A DNA stretch of 64,000 bases from Paraliobacillus ryukyuensis (GTDB lineage: Bacteria; Bacillota; Bacilli; Bacillales; Amphibacillaceae): NCBI RefSeq assembly GCF_003315295.1, contig NZ_QNRI01000004.1:1-64000 (forward strand), read 5' to 3'. Within the stretch, counting starts at the first letter, position 1; every line of letters begins with the position of its first letter. The notes below the pieces were generated by a model, which was given only the letters and a program-made list of their open reading frames with translations, was not told the DNA's origin and ran no database searches. A program made the position numbers and the translations under genes. This document shows, in pieces, positions 18,415-28,218 of this stretch.

Positions 18415-20601
18415 ATGCTAGAACGATGGAAAGATAAAATAAAGAAATGGTTAGACAATTCATCAGAAGAAGAATTCGAGCCAACGAACAATCAAAGTCA
18501 ACCGGTAAAACAGCAAATAGAGACAAAAGTAGTTTATCAATATCCAACAAAGAAAAATTTTAACTTTCCGATTATACCAGATGAAACTAATGCGTCACCA
18601 AAGAGTCGAACGGCTAGAAGCGATCGACAAGAAACAGCAATCCAACAACCACCATATAATCAAAATATTAAATCGAAAAAGGATTTTGTAAACCGTAAAC
18701 CATTTCGTCCATCTTCGGTTCCTTCGCCTGTACATGGATTTCGAGAAAGACCAAACGAGGCAACTAATTTAGAAACACCAGCCTTCTTGAGAAAGAAAGA
18801 AACGTATACAGAGGTAGTAGAAACGAAGGAATTAAATGATAAGCTAAATGATGCAGAGGATAATTTAGATCAAGAAACAGATCAGATAGCAGAAATGGCA
18901 TATGGAAACGATATAGACAATGTAGAAACCACGGTGGAGATTGGAGCTGCACATACTGAGCAAATTCTTGATATTCAAGAAGAAGTAGTCAACCATAAAG
19001 AAATGCAACCAACACTTGGTGCGACATTATCTATAGCAAACGAAACTAGCACCTCACCAGATGAAAATAGCTTGGAAAATAAAAAAGAACAAAGAAAAAC
19101 AAGTAAACAACCATTTAATGTTCGCATGCGTCCAAGTGATAAAAAAAGATATTTTGAACGAAAAAAACAAGAGAGTAACATACAAGTATCACCAAAGCGT
19201 CATAAACAACCTCCTTATCATTTACTTAATGATTCATTTTCTAAACAAACAGGCGATGATGAATGGGTTAGCCAGCAAGCAGTATTACTAGAAAATACGT
19301 TAAAACAATTTCATGTTAATGCAAAAGTCATTGCTACGATGCAAGGCCCAACCGTAACCAGATTTGAGATTCAACCAGAAGCAGGGGTTAAGGTAAGTAA
19401 AATAAAAAACTTAAGTGATGATATTAAATTAAATATGGCAGCGAAAGATATTAGAATGGAAGCACCAATCCCTGGTAAGAATGCGATCGGAATTGAGATT
19501 CCTAATAAACAATCAAAAGCTGTTGGATTACAAGAAATATTTGAATCAGAACAATTCCAAACACATCGCTCTTCTTTGAATACAGCACTTGGGTTAGACA
19601 TTGCTGGTAACCCAATCGTTACGGATATTAAGAAAATGCCCCATGGATTAATCGCAGGAGCGACTGGTTCTGGTAAAAGTGTTTGTATTAATACCATACT
19701 TGTTAGCTTATTATATCATGCAGATCCAGAAGATGTTAAATTAATGCTTATTGATCCAAAGATGGTGGAACTTGCTCCATATAATGAAATTCCGCATTTG
19801 GTTGCGCCTGTTATTACAGATGTAAAAGCCGCGACACATGCATTAAAATGGGCGGTAGCAGAAATGGAAAATCGTTACGAACGATTTGTTAAAGAAGGAA
19901 CAAGGGATATTGAACGCTACAATGAAAAATTGACGAAACAACAACGTACATCAGAAAAAATGCCGTACATTGTTATTGTAATTGATGAGTTAGCTGATCT
20001 GATGATGATGTCGCCACAAGATGTAGAAGACGCCATTTGTCGTATTGCGCAAAAGGCAAGAGCATGTGGTATACATTTATTATTAGCCACGCAGCGCCCT
20101 TCAGTAGATGTTATTACTGGATTAATTAAAGCTAACATCCCTACACGTATTGCTTTTAGTGTCTCATCTCAGGTAGATTCTCGTACTATCATTGATACCA
20201 ATGGAGCAGAGCGGTTGCTCGGAAAAGGAGATATGTTATTTGTAGAAAATGGAGCGCGACAAGCCGTTCGTATTCAGGGTGCATTTGTAACGGATGATGA
20301 AATTGAACGTGTGACAAGTTATGTAAAAAAACTAGCTCCTGCAAATTACTTATTTGAACAAGAAGAATTATTACAACAAGTAGAAACAGAAGCGATCGAA
20401 GATGATTTGTATCCAGAGGTATTATCTTTTGTTATCGAACAACAAGGTGCTAGTGCTTCATTACTACAAAGACGTTTTAAAATTGGCTATAACCGAGCTG
20501 CAAGGTTAATTGACACTTTAGAGGATAATGGGATTATTTCGGCTCAAAAAGGTAGTAAACCAAGAGATGTGCTAGTTTCTTCTGCTAATTGGAATGAATA
20601 A
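18415..20601 (+). CDS. sftA: DNA translocase SftA (FtsK/SpoIIIE family, cytosolic)
   Basis: 728 aa. The N-terminal 270 residues are charged and low-complexity with no membrane helices, which separates SftA from SpoIIIE. The motor follows: alpha/beta domains, Walker A AGATGSGKS (about 410-418), Walker B IVIDELADLM, and a C-terminal winged-helix gamma domain (about 655-715) for oriented DNA recognition. SftA moves chromosomal DNA away from the closing division septum. It follows ytpR as in B. subtilis (ytpS). The ATG at 18415 has GGGAAGAG upstream. Confidence 0.93.
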   Translation: MLERWKDKIKKWLDNSSEEEFEPTNNQSQPVKQQIETKVVYQYPTKKNFNFPIIPDETNASPKSRTARSDRQETAIQQPPYNQNIKSKKDFVNRKPFRPSSVPSPVHGFRERPNEATNLETPAFLRKKETYTEVVETKELNDKLNDAEDNLDQETDQIAEMAYGNDIDNVETTVEIGAAHTEQILDIQEEVVNHKEMQPTLGATLSIANETSTSPDENSLENKKEQRKTSKQPFNVRMRPSDKKRYFERKKQESNIQVSPKRHKQPPYHLLNDSFSKQTGDDEWVSQQAVLLENTLKQFHVNAKVIATMQGPTVTRFEIQPEAGVKVSKIKNLSDDIKLNMAAKDIRMEAPIPGKNAIGIEIPNKQSKAVGLQEIFESEQFQTHRSSLNTALGLDIAGNPIVTDIKKMPHGLIAGATGSGKSVCINTILVSLLYHADPEDVKLMLIDPKMVELAPYNEIPHLVAPVITDVKAATHALKWAVAEMENRYERFVKEGTRDIERYNEKLTKQQRTSEKMPYIVIVIDELADLMMMSPQDVEDAICRIAQKARACGIHLLLATQRPSVDVITGLIKANIPTRIAFSVSSQVDSRTIIDTNGAERLLGKGDMLFVENGARQAVRIQGAFVTDDEIERVTSYVKKLAPANYLFEQEELLQQVETEAIEDDLYPEVLSFVIEQQGASASLLQRRFKIGYNRAARLIDTLEDNGIISAQKGSKPRDVLVSSANWNE

Positions 20602-20694
20602 CGCCATAAAGTGATAAAAGCTTGTAGATAACGGTAGAATCTTATATGATAGACATTAGGCAAAGAAAAAGAACGTAATGAGGGGTAAATACAA

Positions 20695-21804
20695 ATGAAA
20701 AAAGAAATAACAAAAAAATTAAATGGAGAAATAGATCGTTTAACGAATCAAACATTCAAATTTGACAAACGAATTGGAGAAGGCTGGTTTTCAGCTGTAT
20801 ATTTTCTGAAAACAAAAGAAATAGCTGAAAAGATCCGTCCAAACAATACTGTAACCATGCAGTTTTTTCAAAAAAGTGAAGCTGTATTATGTGGTTCAGA
20901 TGAGGCTATTGCACTTATACATACGTTTGCAGACCACCCTGAAGAATTGGAAATTCATGCGCTAAAAGATGGTGATAAAATAAGCCCTTATGAAACCGTG
21001 CTTACCATAACCGGCCCCTATCAATCATTTGGTTATTTAGAAGGTATTATTGATGGGATTTTAGCACGTCGAACATCTGTAGCAACCAATGTATATAATG
21101 TGGTGAAAGCAGCCCGAACCTCTGGTAAACAAAAACCGGTAATTTTCATGGGTGATCGTGATGATCACTATACCCAACAAGCTGGGGACGGCTATGCAGC
21201 GTTCATCGGTGGTTCAACGGCTCAAGCAACTCATGCCATGAATGAATGGTGGGGAAAAACAGGTATGGGTACGATGCCGCATGCCATGATACAAATGTTT
21301 GAAGGTGATATTGTAGCTGCTTCTAAAGCGTATCATGAAGTTTACCCTAATGATGATTTAATGGTACTTGTTGATTATAATAATGATGTAATTACAGATG
21401 CACTAAAAGTTGCACGTGAGTTTGGGGATACGTTAAAAGGGGTTCGGTTAGATACTTCAGGTCACATGGTTGATAAATATTTTCTCCGTAACCAACATCT
21501 AATGGGAACTTTTGATCCGAGAGGTGTAAATCCAAAATTGATCTTTGCTTTGCGGGAAGCGTTGGATGCAGAAGGCTTTCAGCATGTGAAAATTATCGCT
21601 AGCGGTGGTTTTACTGAACAACGAATCCGAACATTTGAAAAACAAAACGTCCCTGTTGATATGTATGGTATTGGTAGAAGTTTGTTGCATATCCACATTG
21701 GATTCACTGGTGATAATGTACTACTTAATGGAAAGCCAGAATCAAAAGAAGGTCGAAAATACCGACCAAATTCAAGGTTGGAAAAAGTTGCTTTTGTAAA
21801 TTAA
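20695..21804 (+). CDS. pncB: Nicotinate phosphoribosyltransferase
   Basis: 369 aa. It has the type II phosphoribosyltransferase barrel: an N-terminal GWFSAVYFLKTKEI segment, QFFQKSEAVLCG, a GDRDDHYTQQAGDGYAAF region, DLMVLVDYNND, GVRLDTSGH and the PRPP-site IIASGGFTEQRI. It converts nicotinate plus PRPP to nicotinate mononucleotide in NAD salvage. It is shorter than the approximately 490-aa form known from B. subtilis (YueK), so it belongs to the compact branch. It lies between sftA and murC. Confidence 0.88.
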   Translation: MKKEITKKLNGEIDRLTNQTFKFDKRIGEGWFSAVYFLKTKEIAEKIRPNNTVTMQFFQKSEAVLCGSDEAIALIHTFADHPEELEIHALKDGDKISPYETVLTITGPYQSFGYLEGIIDGILARRTSVATNVYNVVKAARTSGKQKPVIFMGDRDDHYTQQAGDGYAAFIGGSTAQATHAMNEWWGKTGMGTMPHAMIQMFEGDIVAASKAYHEVYPNDDLMVLVDYNNDVITDALKVAREFGDTLKGVRLDTSGHMVDKYFLRNQHLMGTFDPRGVNPKLIFALREALDAEGFQHVKIIASGGFTEQRIRTFEKQNVPVDMYGIGRSLLHIHIGFTGDNVLLNGKPESKEGRKYRPNSRLEKVAFVN

Positions 21805-21922
21805 TATAAAGTAGTTGCAAAAAAGCGTGTGCTCAACATAACTTTGTGCTAAAATGGTTATTTGGGTAAAACAACACGAATTCATTAAAAGATTTAACGC
21901 TCTATTTTGGAGGTTCATATTT

Positions 21923-23236
21923 ATGACAATTTACCATTTTATCGGTATAAAAGGAACAGGGATGAGTGCCTTGGCTCAGATCTTACATGACTCAGGCGAG
22001 AAGGTGCAAGGTTCTGATGTAGATAAAGTATTTTTCACCCAACGAAGTTTAGAAGAAAAACAGATTCCAATATTACCTTTTTCAAAAGATAATATTACTG
22101 AAGGATTAACTATAATTGCAGGAAATGCATTCTCTGATGATCATGCAGAAATCCAAGCTGCTAAAGAACTTGGTTTACCTTTTTATCGCTACCATGACTT
22201 TTTAGGGGAATGGTTAAAACAATATACAAGTATTGCGGTTACAGGGGCACATGGAAAAACTTCAACTACTGGGTTGTTAGCGCATGTTCTTTATCAAAAC
22301 TATCCAATATCTTACCTTATTGGTGATGGTACCGGACATGGACAAATCGATAGTAAATATTTTGTCTTTGAAGCATGTGAATATCGAAGACATTTTTTAG
22401 CCTATCAACCTGATTATGCGATTATGACAAATATTGATTATGATCATCCAGATTACTTCACTAGTATTGATGATGTATTCGATGCTTTTCAGAGCATGGC
22501 TGAAAATGTTAAAAAAGGTATTATTGCTTGTGGGGATGATGAACATCTGCAACAAATTCAAGCAAAGGTACCCGTTCTTTATTATGGTTTTGCTGAAAGC
22601 AATGATTTTCAGGCTAAAAATATTAACGAGACATCAGAGGGTACAACATTTGATGTATTTGTAAGAAATAATTACTATGCAACCTTTACCATTCCGATGT
22701 ATGGCAACCACAATATTTTAAATGCCTTATCGGTTATTACAATTTGCCATTATGAGAATATGACGGCTGATGAGATACAAAAAATCAGTACTTTTACTGG
22801 AGTGAAACGACGCTTTACGGAAAAACAATTGGGAAATCAAATACTTATTGATGATTATGCACATCATCCTAAAGAAATTGAAGCGACGTTAGACTCCGTT
22901 CGAAAAAAATATCCAAACAAAAAAGTGACAGCTATTTTTCAGCCACATACGTATACTAGAACGAAGACTTTTCTACAAGAATTTGCGGATAGTTTAAATA
23001 CCGCAGATCATGTATTTTTATGTGATATTTTTGGTTCGGCAAGAGAAGGATCCGGTAAGCTTACGATACATGATCTACAAGCATTAATTGAAAACAGTCA
23101 GCTTTTAACGATTGGCAACATAGACGTGCTAGCGGCTTATACAGACAGTGTTTTCGTATTTATGGGAGCTGGAGATATTCAAAAGTTTCAAGAAGCTTAT
23201 GAGAAAATAGCACAAGAATCAACAAGCGAAGCATAA
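21923..23236 (+). CDS. murC: UDP-N-acetylmuramate--L-alanine ligase
   Basis: 437 aa from the ATG at 21923, which has TGGAGG at proper spacing; an in-frame start 69 bases upstream lacks one. Mur-ligase features in order: N-terminal UDP-binding [17 protein letters not shown]-binding [11 protein letters not shown], a central domain with the DYDHPDYF acidic site, and a C-terminal domain with [14 protein letters not shown] and FQPHTYTRT. It adds the first amino acid of the peptidoglycan stem in the cytosol. A terminator follows, and ytxGH lie downstream as in B. subtilis. Confidence 0.95.
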   Translation: MTIYHFIGIKGTGMSALAQILHDSGEKVQGSDVDKVFFTQRSLEEKQIPILPFSKDNITEGLTIIAGNAFSDDHAEIQAAKELGLPFYRYHDFLGEWLKQYTSIAVTGAHGKTSTTGLLAHVLYQNYPISYLIGDGTGHGQIDSKYFVFEACEYRRHFLAYQPDYAIMTNIDYDHPDYFTSIDDVFDAFQSMAENVKKGIIACGDDEHLQQIQAKVPVLYYGFAESNDFQAKNINETSEGTTFDVFVRNNYYATFTIPMYGNHNILNALSVITICHYENMTADEIQKISTFTGVKRRFTEKQLGNQILIDDYAHHPKEIEATLDSVRKKYPNKKVTAIFQPHTYTRTKTFLQEFADSLNTADHVFLCDIFGSAREGSGKLTIHDLQALIENSQLLTIGNIDVLAAYTDSVFVFMGAGDIQKFQEAYEKIAQESTSEA

Positions 23237-23276
23237 ATTTATAGCTAAAAAGAAATTAGATTATATTTTTCGAATG

Positions 23277-23308
23277 AAGAAGAGAGGGGATGGCCACTCT
23301 TCTTTTTT
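23277..23308 (+). terminator. Terminator after murC
   Basis: The stem AAGAAGAG / CTCTTCTT with intervening AGGGGATGGCCA is followed by a run of six T residues. Confidence 0.75.
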
Positions 23309-23372
23309 ACAGTTATTTTTCAATTAATTAGGAATAAATTTGAGCCAAATGTAAATTTTATTAAGAGATGAA

Positions 23373-23398
23373 GTTTTATACCCAGTTTAACTGGGTAT
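23373..23398 (+). promoter_or_regulatory. Sigma-B-type promoter of ytxGH
   Basis: GTTTTA (23373-23378), a 14-base spacer, then GGGTAT (23393-23398). The consensus for the general stress factor sigma-B is GTTTAA-N12-14-GGGTAT, so this is a one-mismatch -35 and an exact -10. The B. subtilis ytxGHJ operon is a known sigma-B target. An inner GTTTAA at 23385 is too close to the -10 to count. Confidence 0.75.
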
Positions 23399-23462
23399 TT
23401 AGCATAATATAGGCATAGACTTTCATAATATCTAATACATATCAAAGGGGTTGAACTCGATA

Positions 23463-23879
23463 ATGATTATCTTACTCTACATTGCTGCATTAATATTTGC
23501 TATTGCATTTGCTGTTCTAGTTATTTATTTAGCTAGAGTATTAAAAGAAACAAAAAGAACGATGTCTCATGTGGCTGACACATTAGAGGGATTAGAGAAA
23601 CAAATGGAAGGTATAACAACAGAAACAACTGCATTATTAAATAAAACTAATCAATTAGCTGAAGATATTAATGATAAGTCTACGCGTTTAAACACAGTGG
23701 TTGATGGGGTGAAGGGTATTGGAGAAACAATTAAAAGTTTCAACCAATCAATTCGTAAAGTTTCCGATAGTGTCTCTTCTGTAGCTGAAAAAAATAAAGA
23801 AGAAACAGCGCAAGCGATTAAATGGGGAACAGTAGTAACAGAGTTATTTAAAAAAAGAAGATCTAGAAACAATAAGTAA
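23463..23879 (+). CDS. ytxG: YtxG-like DUF948 stress protein
   Basis: 138 aa from the ATG at 23463. One N-terminal membrane helix (residues 1-23) is followed by a long amphipathic coiled coil (30-125) and a basic tail. This is the DUF948/YtxG pattern. A TTG at 23451 directly abuts the AAAGGGG ribosome site and is therefore rejected. It forms an operon with ytxH 32 bases downstream, behind a sigma-B-type promoter. Role in general stress is known by regulation only. Confidence 0.87.
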   Translation: MIILLYIAALIFAIAFAVLVIYLARVLKETKRTMSHVADTLEGLEKQMEGITTETTALLNKTNQLAEDINDKSTRLNTVVDGVKGIGETIKSFNQSIRKVSDSVSSVAEKNKEETAQAIKWGTVVTELFKKRRSRNNK

Positions 23880-23911
23880 GTAACAATAATTTTTTATTAG
23901 GAGGAATTGGA

Positions 23912-24358
23912 ATGAGTAGAAGTGAGGAACAAAATCAAGTACAACAAGATAATATTAATAGCAAGGACTTTTTAATTGGTTCATTAATTGGTGGTATTGT
24001 AGGTGCATCTGTAGCATTGCTATTTGCCCCTAAATCTGGTAAAGAGCTTCGCGGTGACTTAAATGAAGGAGCTAGCGTGTTGAAAGATCGCGCTAATGAA
24101 TGGAAAGACATCGCTTATGTAAAAGGGAATGAATGGAAAGACTATGCGAAAGAAACGTCCACACAAGTGCAGCAAAATGTGGCACAAAAATCTCAAGAGT
24201 TAAGTGATAAATTTAAAGAAACAACGCAAACGATTCAAAATAAAATGAATACAGCTCAAGAAGATGCCGTTGCTGTAAAAGAAACTGCTGATGAAGCAGC
24301 AAATGAAGTAGCGGAAGCAATCGAGGAAGCAGCAGATGATGTGAAAAAACAATCATAA
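23912..24358 (+). CDS. ytxH: YtxH-like general stress protein
   Basis: 148 aa. The N-terminal glycine-rich hydrophobic segment FLIGSLIGGIVGASVALLFA is followed by the family hallmark PKSGKELR, then a long charged helix with repeated NEWKD motifs (ANEWKDIAYVKGNEWKDYAK) and an acidic end. It matches the YtxH/gas-vesicle-like stress family. AGGAGG precedes the ATG. The third B. subtilis gene of this operon (ytxJ) is not present downstream. Confidence 0.87.
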   Translation: MSRSEEQNQVQQDNINSKDFLIGSLIGGIVGASVALLFAPKSGKELRGDLNEGASVLKDRANEWKDIAYVKGNEWKDYAKETSTQVQQNVAQKSQELSDKFKETTQTIQNKMNTAQEDAVAVKETADEAANEVAEAIEEAADDVKKQS

Positions 24359-24398
24359 AATGAAGAGGCTGGGACAAAAGTGAATGAAGATCCCTAAT

Positions 24399-24440
24399 AA
24401 ACGAACGATGGATAACCTATTTTATCCATCGTTCGTTTTA
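24399..24440 (+). terminator. Terminator after ytxH
   Basis: A perfect 17-bp stem, AAACGAACGATGGATAA with TTATCCATCGTTCGTTT, has a 6-base loop and ends in TTTT. Confidence 0.85.
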
Positions 24441-24464
24441 GTTAGAAAACATAACTAAGTAACT

Positions 24465-24652
24465 GGAAATATACGAGACTCTAGCGGGAACAGCGTATGT
24501 TTTCGATGGGACGAGTAATCGCAGTCCCACGAGCCGAAGATCCACTTTGTAAAGCGGTTAGAAGTTAGACGTTGTCACGTCCTGTGACAACGTCTAACTG
24601 ACCCACGTCCTGTGTGCCCGAGGCCGTGCTCGCAGAAGGCGAGTGTATTTCC
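24465..24652 (+). repeat. Dispersed structured repeat, copy B (Bacillaceae-1-like RNA motif)
   Basis: Near-identical to 497-690 over most of its length. The core is a perfect 16-bp hairpin (24563-24599) whose loop is GTCCT. A second hairpin CAC-GTCCT-GTG (24604-24614) carries the same loop. The ends are inverted: GGAAATATACGAG at 24465 and CGAGTGTATTTCC at 24640-24652. The presence of GTCCT in both loops fits the Bacillaceae-1 description. It sits between ytxH and a convergent gene, in noncoding DNA. Confidence 0.75.
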
Positions 24653-24775
24653 GGGTGCGATGGTTAAGCTCTCATCAATCATTCGTGTACTGTAGTTAAA
24701 AATTAGCTTTGTCCCAGCTTCTTTTTCTTTTGCTAGATTGGCTATCGTAATGTCTCCGCTAAACTTGTAATCTTA

Positions 24776-26905
24776 TTATTTTATTGTAATTGCATCATTT
24801 GGTGCTAATACATCTAAAAATGTAGCTGGTTCTCCGTTCTTTTTAATTTCAACTCCCGGTTTTATTTCACTAAGATCAATTGACACAAAATTGAAGATAT
24901 CTTGAAAAATAAAATGATCGTTTTCGATTGATTTTAACTCAATATGATCAAACTGTTGAATACTATCCTCTAAATTTAACTCTTTTCCATCACGAAATAC
25001 TTTTTTATGTTGTTTTTGGATGGTAATAGGCTCTCCATTAAACGTAACACTAATAGAACGATAAATAGATTCTTTGAGTTGATCTAATAAATTTGAAACA
25101 GTGGGTGAGATATGTTCTGTTATTTCAATGCGATCGCCTGTTTTTAACCGAGTGGAGGCACTGGATTTTTCCCCGTTTATTATTATTGTTTGTGTAAAAG
25201 CAGGAATATGCTTTCTTTCAGCATTAATATATAACGTAAAATTATCTTTTTCTTTGTCCTTAAGGTTCAAATTAATGGAATCAAAGAAATCTTTGGCCGT
25301 TTTTATATAGGAAACATGGACTTTATCATTATCTTTCAGTAGATAATGTTTATCTACTTTACTGTTATTAACTATAAAAACAGGTTTTAATGGATAAGGA
25401 TGATGATTAAAGTACACAGTGAACGTTTCCATATCTCCAACAAGTTCTTCAATTGCCACAGTAGGTTCTGTACCATCTTCCCCTTTTTCAACATGCAAGA
25501 CATCACCATGTTTGATCGGTTCATTAATATGAATTAATTCCCCGTTTAACCATACTTTTGGTGGTTTTCCATAGGTACCTGGTAACGTAATTGGTTGTTC
25601 ATTAAAACGAATCATATAAGCGATACCAGGACGACCGTATAATTTGTCTATATGAATGCCGGCTGCTAACAAACAATCTCCAACCGTTAATTGTTTCATA
25701 TCAAATAGCCTTACTGCACGATTATTAACGGTGACACTGATATAATGAACAGGATTTTGTTTTGCAGCAATTGCGATTCCAATTGGTGTAATGAATGCTG
25801 GCCCTTCTGGCATATCTGTTGCAAATTTCAACGAAGGAATCGCATCCGTTCCTCTGATTGCAACACGATTATCAGGTAATTGTAATTTCTGTGAGATAAT
25901 CTCAGTTAAAAATGGTGTCAAACTACCGCCACCTACTAACATTACTGCTTTAGGGGGTTTTGCATTCAGCATTATTATTTCTTCTGCAATCGCATCAGCA
26001 AGATGTTCAATTGCTGGTTTAATGGAATCAGCAAGCTCTTGCATGGTTATCGTTTGTTCAAAACCAAGTATGTCCGTTAATAGAGCTTGTCCGTTGGTAG
26101 TGATATCTTTTTTCACTCGTTCTGCTTCATTAAAATCTAATAAGTATTGGTCACTAATGGCTTCAGTAATTTCGTCGCCAGCTTTTGGAACCATACCATA
26201 TGCAGTTATCGTACCTGCATCAGTTAAAGCAATATCACTTGTACCTGCTCCAATATCAACAAGTGCAACATTTAAGCGCCGCATAGATGCTGGAATTAAA
26301 ACATTAATTGCTGCAATTGGCTCTAATGTCAAAGCTTCCATTTCTAAATTTGCTCGTTGTAGAGCTGCAATTAATGATTCTACTACCACTTTTGGTAAAA
26401 ACGTAGCGATAATTTCTACTTCTGCTTGTTCCCCTTGTTGATCAATTAAGGAACCAATGCTATCTTGATCTAATTTATATTGAAGCACAGAATAACCAAC
26501 ACAATAGTAGTGTGTGGTTGAGTGTTCTTTTTCTTCCAACGCTAAATCATGTTGTGCTTGTTGTACGGCACTTAATTCGAAAAATAATAGATCCTCTTTT
26601 GAGAGTAAGGGGTGAGTTGCAATATTTTTGGTAATCGTGGTTCGTTTTGTTTTTAATGCTCTCCCCGCGGCCGCAACGCATACTTTTGTTAATGTAATGT
26701 GATGTTTTTGTTCAAGTTTTTCTTTTACTTGTTGAATTACTCTTGAAACAGATACCACATCGTGAATTTGTCCATCTAACATAGAACGTTCTTGGTGTTC
26801 TTGAACAACATAGTCAAGAACAGTATAGTGCGTTTCTGTTTGTTCCAAAAGAAGTCCAACAACAGAACGTGTACCGATATCTAGTGCAAATATTTGTTCC
26901 TTCAT
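24776..26905 (-). CDS. FtsA-like ASKHA-fold protein with large C-terminal extension
   Basis: 709 aa. Residues 1-350 form an FtsA/PilM-type ATPase fold: phosphate-1 loop FALDIGTRSVVGLLL, an inserted domain (about 80-190), phosphate-2 VALVDIGAGTSDIAL, and adenosine motif MLVGGGSLTPFL. Residues 350-709 have repeated small beta-rich units (VTVNNRAVRLFD..., VWLNGELIHI..., LYINAERKHI..., VTFNGEPITI..., IKKNGEPATFL). There is no FtsA-type C-terminal membrane helix or obvious TM. The true ftsA lies elsewhere in Bacillaceae (with ftsZ), so this is a paralogue of unknown role. The ATG at 26905 has AAAGGAACAGGTG upstream. Confidence 0.82.
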   Translation of the reverse strand: MKEQIFALDIGTRSVVGLLLEQTETHYTVLDYVVQEHQERSMLDGQIHDVVSVSRVIQQVKEKLEQKHHITLTKVCVAAAGRALKTKRTTITKNIATHPLLSKEDLLFFELSAVQQAQHDLALEEKEHSTTHYYCVGYSVLQYKLDQDSIGSLIDQQGEQAEVEIIATFLPKVVVESLIAALQRANLEMEALTLEPIAAINVLIPASMRRLNVALVDIGAGTSDIALTDAGTITAYGMVPKAGDEITEAISDQYLLDFNEAERVKKDITTNGQALLTDILGFEQTITMQELADSIKPAIEHLADAIAEEIIMLNAKPPKAVMLVGGGSLTPFLTEIISQKLQLPDNRVAIRGTDAIPSLKFATDMPEGPAFITPIGIAIAAKQNPVHYISVTVNNRAVRLFDMKQLTVGDCLLAAGIHIDKLYGRPGIAYMIRFNEQPITLPGTYGKPPKVWLNGELIHINEPIKHGDVLHVEKGEDGTEPTVAIEELVGDMETFTVYFNHHPYPLKPVFIVNNSKVDKHYLLKDNDKVHVSYIKTAKDFFDSINLNLKDKEKDNFTLYINAERKHIPAFTQTIIINGEKSSASTRLKTGDRIEITEHISPTVSNLLDQLKESIYRSISVTFNGEPITIQKQHKKVFRDGKELNLEDSIQQFDHIELKSIENDHFIFQDIFNFVSIDLSEIKPGVEIKKNGEPATFLDVLAPNDAITIK

Positions 26906-27103
26906 ACACCTGTTCCTTTCTAAACAATAAGATTAATTAACGTAAGCTACTACAAAAAATAAAAGTGTAAGCGATAAAATATAAAGAATTTACGAAATAT
27001 TTCAACATAATGATGACAATAGCAAAAATATTAGCTATAATAATCCCTAATTATTAAAATCTTATTCCATTATAACGTGAAATCTAAACAGGGGGTAGTA
27101 ACT

Positions 27104-28165
27104 TTGAGTAATGAACAATTATCTCAACTTCGAAAAGAGTTAGATCAGGTGAATTTAGATATCTTAAAGTTGATTAATAAACGAGCGGAACTAGTACAAG
27201 AAACGGCGAGAGCGAAAGAAAAACAAGGAGCAAATCGGAATTACGATCCTGTACGTGAACGTAATATGCTTGATTTAATCAAAGAACATAATGACGGCCC
27301 ATTTGAAAATGCCACGATTATTCATCTCTTCAAAGAAATTTTTAAAGCAGGATTAGAATTACAAGAAGATAATCATAGTAAAGCGCTACTGGTTTCTCGT
27401 AAGAAAAAACCTGAAAATACGGTTATTGAAATAAACGGAGAAAAATTTGGCGATGGAAATGAACACTTTATTTTTGGACCTTGTGCAGTGGAAAGTTACG
27501 AACAAGTTGCGCAAGTTGCAGCACAAGTAAAAGAAAAAGGCATGAAGTTACTGAGAGGGGGCGCTTTTAAACCACGTACTTCTCCATATGATTTCCAAGG
27601 TCTAGGATTTGAAGGCCTTAAAATTTTAAAACGCGTTGCCGATGAATATGATTTAGCAGTAGTTAGTGAAATCGTTAATCCAGCAGATATTGAAAAAGCA
27701 TTAGAGTACATTGATGTGATTCAAATTGGCGCGCGTAATATGCAGAACTTTGAATTATTAAAAGCAGCCGGTCAAGTAAATAAACCTGTTCTGCTTAAAC
27801 GAGGAATGTCAGCTACTATTTCTGATTTTATTAATGCAGCAGAATATATTAATTCAAAAGGGAATGGCGATATTATTCTCTGTGAACGTGGTATTCGGAC
27901 GTATGAAAAAGCAACACGGAATACATTAGATATTACTGCGGTACCGATTTTAAAACAAGAAACCCATTTACCAGTGATGGTTGATGTTACACACTCAACT
28001 GGTCGAAGAGATTTACTTATTCCAGCTGCAAAAGCAGCATTAGCAATTGGTGCGGACGGGGTAATGGCAGAAGTCCACCCAGATCCAGCGGTTGCTTTAT
28101 CAGATGCAGCACAACAAATGGATTTTGAATTATTCAACAAGTTCATGGAAGAAGTAAGAAAATAG
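27104..28165 (+). CDS. aroA: Bifunctional chorismate mutase / DAHP synthase
   Basis: About 353 aa from the TTG at 27104. This start follows GGGGG by 8 bases and yields [17 protein letters not shown], as in Bacillus AroA(G). Residues 1-85 are an AroQ-type chorismate mutase ([11 protein letters not shown]-like helix, [13 protein letters not shown]). Residues 100-350 are the DAHP synthase barrel ([66 protein letters not shown]). It catalyses the first shikimate-pathway step; the mutase domain gives prephenate/chorismate feedback. It lies upstream of ccpA, as in B. subtilis. Confidence 0.95.
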   Translation: MSNEQLSQLRKELDQVNLDILKLINKRAELVQETARAKEKQGANRNYDPVRERNMLDLIKEHNDGPFENATIIHLFKEIFKAGLELQEDNHSKALLVSRKKKPENTVIEINGEKFGDGNEHFIFGPCAVESYEQVAQVAAQVKEKGMKLLRGGAFKPRTSPYDFQGLGFEGLKILKRVADEYDLAVVSEIVNPADIEKALEYIDVIQIGARNMQNFELLKAAGQVNKPVLLKRGMSATISDFINAAEYINSKGNGDIILCERGIRTYEKATRNTLDITAVPILKQETHLPVMVDVTHSTGRRDLLIPAAKAALAIGADGVMAEVHPDPAVALSDAAQQMDFELFNKFMEEVRK

Positions 28166-28181
28166 TAAACATATTTTTGGT

Positions 28182-28218
28182 GAAATCTACTTACTTTACC
28201 AGTAAGTAGATTTTTTTT
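28182..28218 (+). terminator. Terminator after aroA(G)
   Basis: A 13-bp stem AAATCTACTTACT / AGTAAGTAGATTT with a 6-base loop is followed by a run of T residues. Confidence 0.9.

Larger units (their letters stand above)
24362..24722. repeat. Inverted repeat GCTGGGACAAA flanking the intergenic repeat block
   Basis: GAAGAGGCTGGGACAAA starts at 24362, and its near-complement TTTGTCCCAGCTTC ends near 24722. The two arms are about 330 bases apart and enclose the ytxH terminator and the structured repeat copy B. GCTGGGACA-type inverted pairs are common next to terminators in Firmicutes. Together they could form a long hairpin or mark an inserted unit. Confidence 0.5.

Noticed and set aside
23385-23398. 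GTTTAA directly before GGGTAT as the sigma-B -35
   Set aside because: Only 2 bases separate it from the -10. The GTTTTA at 23373 has the correct 14-base spacing.
25791-26441. 216-codon plus-strand ORF inside the FtsA-like gene
   Set aside because: The opposite strand encodes clear ASKHA motifs; the plus-strand product has no recognisable domain, and its length follows from codon bias of the real gene.
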